This document shows, in pieces, positions 1 to 10,500 of a DNA stretch of 64,000 bases (position 1 is the first letter of the stretch; every line of letters begins with the position of its first letter). The position numbers and the translations under genes are program-made. Under the pieces are notes generated by a model. It searched no databases. It was not told where the DNA came from and saw only the letters and a list, made by a program, of their open reading frames with translations. Source of the DNA: Paratinospora sagittata (taxonomy: Eukaryota; Streptophyta; Magnoliopsida; Ranunculales; Menispermaceae); NCBI GenBank assembly GCA_035771175.1, contig CM069594.1, positions 44,443,534-44,507,533 of the forward strand. Direction: 5' to 3'.

Positions 1-551
1 GTAAAGGGTTGATGCACATTACATGGTACAGATGTGATACCCTTTTTCGCTTTTAGTAATTCTGGCAGACGACTCAATAACCAAATCTTACTTTATAATG
101 GGTTTTGGTTTCAAAGGTTCAGCATAAAGGATTGAACGCCAAAATATACAAGTTACAATTCTGATGAGAATTCAAAATAACTGGCCCTTGTAAAGTTTTA
201 GTAATTCTGGCAGCCTCAATAACAAACTTTTATGGTTAGTCCCTTCCGTAAGCCTTATTACTTACTGAAGGGACTAAATATTAAGCACTGTATGGTCAGA
301 CAGGTACAATACTGAAGAAAGATAGAGATATATGAGCCACTTACAAGTGTCCAGAAGCTATCGAAAATATATTAATTGTCTTTCCATGTCTTCTACTCTT
401 GTGGTCCTAAGGATAAAGATGTCAGAACAATCAGAAAACATAGTAGATTATCGAAACACAAGTAAAGCTTTGGTATCGAAAAGTCGACAAAATACAATAA
501 GGAATATTGTTTCAACATACATTTAACAGAAAATTCTAATGAAAAACTAAT
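1..551. other. Intronic, nothing recognised
   Basis: AT-rich sequence without a coding signal, inferred to be intron of UGGT because the GT24 exons are not yet reached. Short direct repeats of a ttttagtaattctggcag motif occur near 52 and 198. Confidence 0.5.
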
Positions 552-793
552 GGCCCGTTTGGTATTAGATGTAAAACTATTTTCAAAAATAAATTTTCAG
601 AAAGTTGTTTCCGAGTTTACTTTTACAAAACAATGAAAACAACTATTTGCGGTTTCTTGTTTCATTCAAACCTTCTTAAGTTAACTTAAAAACAGTTTTC
701 GAGTGTTTTGATAACAGCCAAACCAAACATATTTCCAAGGAATCTAGAATTTAAAATAAAAAAACTCTTCTTAAATTGTATACCAAACAGGCC
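552..793. mobile_element. MITE, hAT-like
   Basis: The 242-bp segment starts GGCCCGTTTGGTAT and ends ATACCAAACAGGCC, near-perfect terminal inverted repeats with no coding capacity. Flanking 8-mers AAACTAAT and AAAGTTAT match at 6 of 8, consistent with an old hAT-type 8-bp duplication. The superfamily is inferred from TIR style. Confidence 0.65.
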
Positions 794-999
794 AAAGTTA
801 TTGCGCTTCCAAATCAGGAAATATACAACAGAAGCACTGCATAAAGAAAAGAGATGCCACAGAACAAATTTATATCACTTCCTTGATTCTTGAGAGAGAA
901 TCATGATGCAAATCAAGGAGAAACAAGATGGACACAATGAGAGACAATCTATTAGAGACATAGCATGGTAATTCCATTCAAAATCGTCTTGCTTCCTTC

Positions 1000-1013
1000 A
1001 TAAAGAAACTTGG
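1000..1013 (+). repeat. Target-site duplication of LINE A, 5' copy
   Basis: ATAAAGAAACTTGG here is repeated exactly at 5971-5984 immediately after the A-rich tail of LINE A. Confidence 0.9.
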
Positions 1014-1333
1014 CGTCCCCTACTGTCCCACACATCCAGAATATGCCCTCTACCCCTACCCCTAGCAGCCATATGGTTTGCCCTATGCCGAGTGGTACAA
1101 CTGATGGTGGGGGGAACCCAAACGATGGTGTTGGGAATACCGGGTTGGCCCCTTCTCTACATGATCATCAGGCCACTATGGGCTGATTGTCTAAGAAGGA
1201 TGCATTCGAGTTCCTGCATCGGATGCAATTGTTTTTGGTCGATCTGGATAATGGTAATCAGGTCGGTTCTGATGAGGTGTAGTTTTTGCCTATTTTTTGG
1301 GTTTGAGTGGTGGGATTATGTGATATGTTTAAA

Positions 1334-2172
1334 TGAAGATTCTTACATGGAATATTCAGGGGTGTGGTTCCAAGGATAAAAGGTGTATGATCAAGCGTTC
1401 TATCGGGAAATTTTGCCCAGATTTTGTTATTCTTTAGGAAGTCAAACAACAACGGATTGATAGGGAGGTGGTCGGTTCCTTATGGTAGTCTAGATTCAAA
1501 GATTGGGTCTATCTCCTGGCAATTGGCTCTTCTGGAGGCTTGTTGTTCGCATGGGACTCCCGTAGAGGGGAGATTTCGGAAAGGCTAATTGGTGACTTCT
1601 CAGTATCAGTGAAGGTGGATGTTGATAATGATGAAGGGTGGTGGTTATTCGAGGTGTACGGCCCTAACGAGAAAAATGCTAGAATCCGTTTTTGGGATGA
1701 GCTAGCAGGACTTGGCAGCATTTGCGGGGAGAGGTGGTGTGTTGGTGGTGTTTTTAATGTTGTTCGGTGTCTTTCTGAGAAGATCAACAGTGATAGGCTT
1801 ACTAGAAGTATGAGGGAGTTTGATGCTATAATTAGGGAACTTGAACTTAGTGATTCGCCATTACTCAATGGGAAGTTCACTTGGTCCAATTTTCGGGTGC
1901 ATCCTGTGTGTTGTAGGCTTGATACGTTTCCGATGGGGGGGGGGGGGGGGGGATGGAGTTGTTCCCCTTCCATAGGCAGGAGGTGGGGAGAAGGTTTGTC
2001 TCAGATCATTGGCCTGTTGTATTGGATACTACTAGAGCTAAATGGGGACCAACGCCACTTCGGTTCGACGGTAGACTCATCAATCATCCTGACTTCAGAA
2101 ATCGGGTTGAGTGTTGGTGGAGGGAGGGTCCTTCTATGGGTTGGGAGGGGTATAAGTTTATGTAGATTGTAA
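1334..2172 (+). pseudogene. LINE A ORF2 endonuclease domain (broken)
   Basis: AP-endonuclease-like domain of an L1 ORF2. Visible pieces are [50 protein letters not shown] and LLNGKFTWSNFR. A run of 16 or more G (about 1936-1951) shifts the frame at the DRFL equivalent; the following QEVGRRFVSDHWPVVLDTT is in another frame. Premature stops lie upstream. It is not functional. Confidence 0.85.
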
Positions 2173-2759
2173 AGTCTGTGAAGGCTAGGCTTCATGGGTG
2201 GGGTAAAGAGATTATGGGATGGGAGTTGTGAGGAGGAAGGAGCTTGAGGGGCTTGTTTTAGAGCTTGACAAGTTAGAAGGTGGTCCTGAGTGGAGTGAGG
2301 CTTTGGTGCGTGATAGAGCAATTGCTAAAGCAGAGTTGTGGAGAATTTGTTTGAATGAAGAACGGGCTGCTATGCTTAAGTCTAGGGTGCAGTGGCTTAA
2401 AGATGACGATGGCAACTCCAAATTTCTTCTTTGAATCATGAGTGAAAGAAGGGCGGTTAACACTATCTCTAGATTGGAACGGGATGATGGATCTTTATTG
2501 GAGGAGGATGAGGAGATTGTGGTTGAAATACTTGCCTTCTTTCGAGGTGTCTATTCAAGAGGCAGTGAGCGAGTGTGGGGGGTGGACAGATTGGGATGAT
2601 CTCCAATATGTGCGGAGGCTAGTGAAGAGCTTGAAGTTCCTTTTGTTGAGGATGAGGTGAAACAAGCAGTCTTTGAATGTGAGGGGACTAAGGCTCCGAG
2701 GCCGGATGGTATGACTGTCTTTCTTTCAGAGTAGTTGGGGCATTATCAAAGATGATCTT

Positions 2760-3482
2760 ATGAAGGCGTTGGTGGAATTTTTTCACAATGGGATCATCAA
2801 TGGATGCACTAACGAAACATACATATGCCTCATTCCCAAAAAAACTGTCTCTAGGAGGGTTGCTGACTTTAGACCCATAAGCCTTATCACATGTCTTTAC
2901 AAGATCATTGCTAAGGTTTTGGCGAATAGATTGAAGGGGGTATTACAAGATACAGTTTCTATGAATCAGATGGTTTTGTTTAGGGGCGCCAGGTTGTGGA
3001 TGCAATACTTGTTGCTAATGAGCTGGTAGAGGATTATATATCTACAAAAAAGGAGGGGGTTGTGTTTAAGCTTGACTTTGGCAAAGCTTATGACATAGTG
3101 AATTGGGACTTCCTAGATTTTGTCTTGAAAACGAAGGGATTTGGCTCTAGATGGACGAAATGGATTCAGGGGTGCCTACGTTCTGTGACATATTCAGTTT
3201 TCGTTAATGGCTTCCCTCGTGGAAAGATAGTTGGTGAGAGGGGGTTAAGGCAGGGCGACCCTCTTTCTCCTTTTCTGTTCACTTTGGTGGTGGATGTGTT
3301 GGGAAGAATGATGGACAGGGCTAGGAAGGTCGGTCCCGTCACAGGATTCAAGGTTGGTCAAGATAGGGTGGAGGTTACCCATCTTCAGTTCGCCGATGAT
3401 ACTCTGTTTTTCTTAGATGGTACTGAAAACTGCCTTCGTAATGCTTCCAAGGTTGTTGACTGCTTTTGTTGGTTGTCTGGTA
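2760..3482 (+). pseudogene. LINE A reverse transcriptase, first part
   Basis: RT fingers and palm: [56 protein letters not shown] and the catalytic LQFADDTLFF. There is one frameshift near 2980-3000. The frame is cut at 3482 by the hAT insertion and resumes after 4366 with MVVNIAKSQLVGIN. Confidence 0.9.
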
Positions 3483-4366
3483 CAAGGTACGAAACTTCGA
3501 TTTCGCCCTAAACTTCGACCTTCAAAAATCAAAATTAATTCGGAGAAGTTTAATTCGACATGGAGAATTTTTGTAAAAATTTGCTAAATTAGAGAAGTTT
3601 AGAGAATTTTTGCATATATGCTTAAATATCTAAATTTATTGTACTATAAGCTAAAAACTAATATAAATAAACACTTTTAATACATAAAAATATCAATAAG
3701 CGACCTAACAAAATCAATCTTGTTAAGTGAGTTGATGAATTTGAATGACGGCTTTTGGTCTTAATTTGTTTTCTTTATTTTGATATTTAATTTTGTGGTG
3801 GCTTGCTTCTCGACCATATACTTTACTAGTTTGAATTCTATCATGCTTAATTTATTAGTTTCTTATTTGAATGTGTTGTTTATTAATCTTGTTTCATAAG
3901 AGTTAACTAAAAAAAGATGACTTTAGGAAATCTTTTAATTTATTTTTTAAGCTTTTATCTTATTTCGACTTTAACTATTTATTTATTTTGCTTCTTTTTT
4001 TTTTTTTTTTGGTAAAGCATATCCCATAAACTACATAATTTGTTAACTTGTTAAATTATTTTTTAAAATTTATATTGCTATGTTGGTTGATGAAGTTGAA
4101 AATAATACATAATTATTAGTGTTTTTTTGTTTTTTATTGATGAAGTAACATCTTTTTTACTTCTCTGTCTAATTTCATCAAATTTTGCTCGAGTTTTTGC
4201 ATTTTTTTATTGAAAAACTAAACTTTTGTCGAAGTTTATCGAATTTCGTCGAAGTTGTCGAAGTTTATCGAATTATTTAGCGAATTTTTGCATTTTTTAT
4301 TTTACATCCCACTTTGCACTTCGATGGTAAAAAAATCAAAAAAATTCGGCGAATTTTTAGTCCTTG
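3483..4366 (+). mobile_element. Non-autonomous hAT element, copy 1 (884 bp)
   Basis: It starts CAAGGTACGAAACTTCG and ends TTTTTAGTCCTTG, and is flanked by the exact 8-bp duplication GTCTGGTA (3475-3482 and 4367-4374). Removing the element with one duplication restores the LINE A reading frame, which proves the boundaries. It is AT-rich and non-coding. An almost identical inverted copy is at 45029-45731; diverged relatives are at 20892-28221 and near 49267. Confidence 0.92.
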
Positions 4367-4374
4367 GTCTGGTA

Positions 4375-5880
4375 TGGTTGTTAATATAGCTAAAAGCCAA
4401 TTGGTGGGTATAAACATTTGCCACAGATGGTTGGAGGTCATGGCCAATCAGATTGGATGTTCTACGTGTAGCTGGCCAATGAAGTATTTGGGGATGCCGT
4501 TGGGTAGAAATCCTTCTAAACTGGACTTTTGGGACCCAGTATTATCCAAGGTATCTAGAAGATTGGATGGATGGAAGAGATGTTTTTTTATCTAAAGGGG
4601 GTAGGCTTACTTTGATTAAGTTTGTCCTGGATGCCTTTCCAACTTTTTATTTGTCAGTTTTTCGGGTTCCAGTGAAGGTGGTGGGACGGCTTGAAAAACT
4701 GATAAGGGATTTTTTATGGGAGGGTGTTGCTAAGGAGAAGGGGTCTCACCTTGTGGCTTGGGACATCATTCAAAGGAAGGTTGAACAAGGCGGTCTGGGT
4801 ATTGGAAACATAGCTCTTAGAAATAGGGCGTGGTCTGGGTTGGTAAGTGGTTATGGAGGTTTCCACGGGAGATGGAGTTGTTATGGAGGAAGGTCATTTG
4901 TAGTAGGCACGGACTCGGGGCAAACCAAAGGGATGTTGGGATATTTAGTAGAGCCACCTTTAGAAGTCCCTGAAAATTTATCTCCTCTGTGTATCCCATT
5001 TTTTCTCCCTTGCTTAGGTTGAAACTTGGAAAGGGGGATTCAATTCGTTTTTAGGAGGACCTATGGTGTGGTACTATTTCTTTCCAATCTTTGTTCCCTA
5101 ACCTCTATCGTCGCTCTTCTTTCCACAATAGACCTGTTTATCAATTTTGTGAGTAATCCGGGAGATCCCATTGTGTCGTGGAATCTCCATTTAGGTAGTT
5201 CTATCCCTCCTAGGGAGGAGGGGGACGCGGCATGCCTATTAGGCTTGATTGTGAGATGTCAGTTATCTGATGATCACGATAGGATCTCTTGGCCTTGGGA
5301 CTCTTCTGGGCTTTTCACTACCAAATCTTTCCATTCATCCCTCCTTGATGATCCCCAAGTTCCTCCTTTTCCCAATCACAATGCTATTTGGAATGCACAA
5401 GTGCCATCGAAGGTTAAATTTTGAGTTGGGTAGCTTCTCATCGGAAGATGAATACAGGGGATAGATTGCAAAAGAGATTTCCATTTATGTGTCTGTCTCC
5501 ACATTGGTGCTACCTCTGCAGGCTCCGTCAGCGCGGCATATTTGTGGGCGACGTCCTTTTGCGGACGAGGTATGGAGCAGGTGGCGGTCTCATTTCCCTG
5601 TTAGGAGCAACAGTGGTGTGGAATCATATTCCCCTATATGAATAGCATTCAGTCGTTATGGAAAGATCATTGGAAGGTGGCCTGCTTGGCACTTCTTTGG
5701 TCTTTATGGAAGGAACGGAACAAAAGGGTGTTTAATGATGAGTTTCTTTCGTCTGATAAAGTGTGAGAATCTTCTCATCTTTTAGCCTCCTATTGGGTAG
5801 CCAACAGTAAGTTATCCAAAGGCTATGGGTTGGGTCATTGGATTAGGGGATGGGGTAATTTTGTATCAAATTTGGGTTTT
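4375..5880 (+). pseudogene. LINE A reverse transcriptase thumb and zf-RVT region
   Basis: Continues LINE A after the hAT insertion: [66 protein letters not shown] and GGLGIGN, then the degraded 3' region with WCYLCR at about 5505 and [18 protein letters not shown] at about 5690. Several frameshifts occur. Confidence 0.87.
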
Positions 5881-5984
5881 GGCTGTTAGTGTGTGCTTTG
5901 TACAGTTCTTTCTTTTTTTTTTTTCACACATACATATATATAATACTTATTGGTTTCTTTTTTTAAAAAAATAAAGAAACTTGG

Positions 5985-6212
5985 TTATCTACACTTTATT
6001 CTAGAGCTACAATTAAATAGAAACTCCCTTCCACTTTTGAGAGAGCATAACATAGAAGTAAATAATATTTCACAATTTGATTGAAAAGATAACAGATTCT
6101 CAAGAGGAAACTGCTGGGATCCCCTCAAACGCCATCTAGTTCCAGTCAACAAAATAAAAATTATAAATAAAGAAAAGAGATGGTAGTGGCAGTACAGAAG
6201 ACAAAAAGATGG

Positions 6213-6274
<62 letters not shown>

Positions 6275-7483
6275 GAAACAACTTTCCTCTAACCAGCATT
6301 AAAGATATAAAAATTTTGCTTCTGTTAATACGATTCTTAATGTATCTTAACATAAAAAATGAACTGTAACTTTTTCAAGCCCCATAAATATTGTTCTAAA
6401 TTTTCACAACTGGTACAACAGAAAATGTTCATTACAAGCAATTGGATGACTCTTTACATATTTAAACTACTCCACGAATATGCCCAGGTTTGAAGTGATT
6501 TATTAAATTTGAACCTATAACTCTTGTGCAGAATTCAAGATGCAACAACTCTTCACTTTTTGACAACTTGAATGAAACATCACCATGCTATTTGTTTGAC
6601 ACTCAGAAGAAGTTGATTAATGAGGGGTACAAGATCGACAAGTAGAGACACTTATTGCAGGACATATTTATTAAATGGATATTTTTCAGTCCTCAATATA
6701 GAATGGGATTGTTTTATCAGTCACCAATTGGAATATGCCTACCACCTCACGCTCTGGTTGACTGAGCACTGTGTTTCCCGACTGTTTACTAAAGCCAAAC
6801 AAGAAGTTGTGTGTTCAGGGTTCAAAAGAATAAGACAAAAACTAGGAAAGAGCATGAACTAATGTTTAGAAAGCACATATGGCTGCAGCTGCATGGAGTG
6901 GATTAAGGTTGGGAAAGCAGGTTTATCTACAGCTGAGTGTCATACCGATTGATTTGCGGCACAGAATTCACCCAGCTGATCCAACACATTTTGATATACG
7001 CCTATGTATATCTATATAAAGTTAACAAGATAAACAAAACACATGATCACAGATTATTGGGTGAATAGTGAAAGTTTCAGATAAGGGCAAAGGAATAAGT
7101 CAAAGCAAGTCTGCTATTCAAGAATAAAACAAGTGATGGATACAGAAAGATCTAACTTCGAAAGAACACTGGGGCCTTTCCTTGAAACATGGAGAAGTAA
7201 ATGAGAATTTGAACAGGAAAAAAAAAAAAAACATTTGGCAAGAATCATAGTCGGCACATTTTAAAAAGTGAACTGAATTAATTGTTTGTCACATATCAAA
7301 TGAGTGGTGAAATACACATACTATAATCAAACACTGTATGTGATCATTGGATCAGAGCATCCTAATAAATCTATGTGTATTAATTAAACTTGAAATATAA
7401 TCCAGTTCTGGGCAGTGACAGGCAATCATATCAGCAATTAGGCATGATATTGAAATTTAAAGAAAAGAAAAAAATATAATTAC
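5985..7483. other. Intronic, no gene seen
   Basis: UGGT intron downstream of exon 20. Apart from the GA microsatellite it shows no coding match to the GT24 domain. An exon-like stretch on the minus strand near 6945-7003 is discussed in the findings. Confidence 0.5.
6217..6270. repeat. (GA)27 microsatellite
   Basis: Uninterrupted GA dinucleotide repeat of 54 bp in a UGGT intron, read as CT on the transcribed sense strand. Confidence 0.97.
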
Positions 7484-7579
7484 CGTTACAACTGCTTTAC
7501 TCTTCTTTGAATGCTCATTTCCACCAATCAAATCAGAAGCCCATTTCAGTAGGTTAGCATTCCAACTATTGGCATTTCC
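7484..7579 (-). CDS. UGGT: UGGT exon 20 of window (last visible)
   Basis: Thirty-two codons, [20 protein letters not shown] through SKAVVT, phase 0 at both ends, acceptor tgcag, donor gtaatt. This is the linker before the GT24 domain. I found no GT24 exon (INIFSIASGHLYERF-type) down to position 1, so the next intron is at least 7.48 kb. Confidence 0.93.
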
Positions 7580-10500
7580 CTGCAACAAGTGCATCAAAGA
7601 AATTGAGAGCTAATGCGGTGTGTTACAGAGTGACAAAAATAATACCAGAAATAAAAGATGAAGCACTAACCTTTTTCTGTTCTACCAAATGCTCATCATC
7701 AACTGACGAAGATAATAAATTCTCATGTTCCTTCCCTTTCTTTTTAGACACTTCCAAATGAACTAGTTTACCACGCAAGTCATTTATTATGATTCGAGTT
7801 ACATTTTCTCTCAATTCATAGAGATCACTGCTTCTACCCGGGGCAAGTTGCAGGTACCAGACACCAGGGGACACTTTCATTTGCCAATACCCCAAGTTGG
7901 CCATTACAAGAGTGTCAACCAAGTGTGGCAAGCTCCTAGTTCCAAGAATTAGTTGAAGACCTCGTGGAGGATCATGCTCTTTTTCAGAACAATGACCTGG
8001 TGATAATGATTTGCATTGGTATCATAATAAAACCACAAGTCTATAAACTTTGGGCACTTTCAAATTCACAGTTGCTTAAAACATCAGAATATAAAACTGA
8101 ATTTAACTATAACAAAGAAAATATTACCAGTCAGAACAAGGGCTTCAAGTTCAAAAACAGCTTGCAATGTCCTTGTTTCTCCTAGATTCTCAAGCAAAAT
8201 ATTGTCCAGATCATGTCTGCCAAGTGCAAACCAAATCACACACTAAATATTTAATGGTTCACCATTAATATCTTTCAGCAGAGAAACTGTAGAATTGAGA
8301 AAGCCATGCAACAAGATATATTAGACAACATACACAGCAATTACTGGCTCAACAAGCCATGGCCCAGGAACATCAAGATTCATTGTGAGGGTTTTCGACA
8401 AAGGCATATGTGAAAAAAATGCTTTTGGGCCATTTATCGAATAATCAATTCCACTGAAGTCGTCCTGAAATTGTGAAAGATGGATAAGATACCCAACATC
8501 TCAAGTTTTGCACCTTACACATCCATAAATAAAATGTATTTATAATACCATTGTAGGCAGTACAAATCTGTAGTAATTTTTTAAGGGGAGGTCAACAAGA
8601 GAACTCTGCAACAAAAACAAAAAATTGTGTCAGTACCTGGAAGACAAAATTAACATATAAAATTCCTCATTAGTAGAACCTACTAGTATTATATATTACG
8701 ATTACTATGCACAAAAGTAATAACAATTGAATCCTTACAAAATCAACATTAAGTTAGTATCTACAAGACTACAACCAAAACAGAACTATAATAACATCTT
8801 TAGTAAAAATAGCTGTCAAAAGTCAAAACAACTTGTGATGCAGCCTATGCAGCACGCATTCTACCATTTGCAAAATTCTTCAAGCATCGTCAATTTAGAA
8901 ATTTGCTAGTATTTGGAACACATAAGATTTTCATTATTTATTGATTAAAATAAAATACATATTTTATAATAAATGACTGTATCTAGTCATGTAAATAAAA
9001 GAATAAACTTGTTTTTTATAATTAAAAAGAAAAAAAAAGAAGGTATGGGTAGAGTAGGAAATATTTAAATTTAAAGAAAAAAAAAAGCCAAAAATGTAGG
9101 AGACATGGATGAAAAGGTTGAAAAAGGGAATTTTGGACAACAATGACAAAGGGCTTCATGACGACAGTCAAAGCATTCTCTTTATACTTGTACTAGTGGA
9201 AATTCACATGAGTTACATGTGATTTTTATTATAAATTAATCAAAATAAAATAAAATCTTAATAAAAATAGAAACATGTATATTTTTGTCTTTTTGATATG
9301 ATTAAAATGGGTAAAGTTGAATAGAAGAAATAGGGATGAGGGTATGTAAGAATAAAATGTTGAAAGTTGGAAGGGGTGAATTGAAAAAGTCCAAAATGAC
9401 TGTACATCAAGGGCCAACCAAGCCCCACCCCCCAAGATGATACAAAATTGCCCCACCCTCTGAGCCAATCCCCTAGAGTGTAGCCCTTTGACAAATTACT
9501 ATTGACAACCCAAAATGAGGCTAGAAGGTGAGAATTCTCCCACACTTTGACCGCCGAAAACACTTCCCCATCGAACGCCCGTTTGTTCCTCTCCTTCCAT
9601 AGATACCACATTACCGCCAAGCACACCAAGAATGTAACATTTGATGGTACTTGAAATGGAGGAATATTAGGGTCGTTAAGTATAGTTGCATGAAAGGATT
9701 TTTTTTTATTTTTTTTTTAGCGGTAAATGTACTCAAAAGATCCCATGGCAAAACAATTCTATCATTATCCCCAAACAGAAAACATTCCTCAAGCAAGCTA
9801 AAAAGGGACTCCACCTCTCTTTCCTCCCTAGGAAAGAAATTGCTACCTAAATGAAAATCCCAAAACCTAGAGGTCTCTTCCCTAAGTTTAGAGCTTCTCA
9901 CAATTTCAGAAATAGGTTTATTATGATGTGAAGAACGACGATAAAGGTTAAGAAACAGTGACTAGAAAGTATCATTCCCACACCATAAGTCCTCCAAAAA
10001 ACGAATTGAGTCTCCTCTCCCAAGTTTAAGTCTAGTCAAAGGTGAAAAAATTGGGTAAACAAAGAGATAAATTTTCAGGGACTCCTAAAAGTTACTCTAT
10101 TGGCTAACCTAGCGTCCGTAAGGTTGTCCCGAAGTCCATGTCTACTGCGGATAACCTTCTCCCACAAATGATCTTGCCCGCATGGAAGCCTCCACAACCA
10201 CTTTCCAACCAATGCTCTCTTTCTAGAAGCTATATTACCGATACCCAAACCACCTAGTTCAATCTTCCTCTGCACAGTGCTCCAAGCCACAAGGTGCGAC
10301 CCATGCAATTTGTCTTCTGTCTCCCACAAGAAATCCCTCATAAGATTCTCGATTCGATCAGTCGCCTTTGTTCGGATCCGAAAGACTAACAAGTAATAGG
10401 TAAGGAGGGCATCCAACACATATTTAATTAAGGTAAGCCTTCCTCCTTTGGACAAAAAACTTCTTTTCCACCCATCAAGTCTCCTCAACACCTTAGAGAT

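Larger units (their letters stand above)
1014..5970 (+). mobile_element. LINE A, L1-type retrotransposon split by a hAT element
   Basis: The element is flanked by an exact 14-bp duplication and ends in an A-rich tail. Order is: an endonuclease domain starting [14 protein letters not shown] at 1334, a linker, reverse transcriptase from about 2760, the [13 protein letters not shown] motif at 3244-3284, the catalytic FADD at about 3390, then the thumb ([17 protein letters not shown]) after 4441 and a CCHC-like zf-RVT region (ACAYLCR-type, about 5500) to about 5880. Stops and frameshifts occur throughout, including stop codons near 1435 and 1484. It is 5'-truncated and lacks most of ORF1. Without the nested hAT it is about 4.07 kb. 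Confidence 0.93.

Noticed and set aside
1509..1973. Minus-strand frame of 154 codons over LINE A
   Set aside because: Antisense of the recognisable endonuclease domain; Pro/Ser-rich shadow.
1..7483. UGGT GT24 catalytic domain exons
   Set aside because: Searched by eye for family motifs on the minus strand; none found, so they are assumed to lie beyond the left edge.
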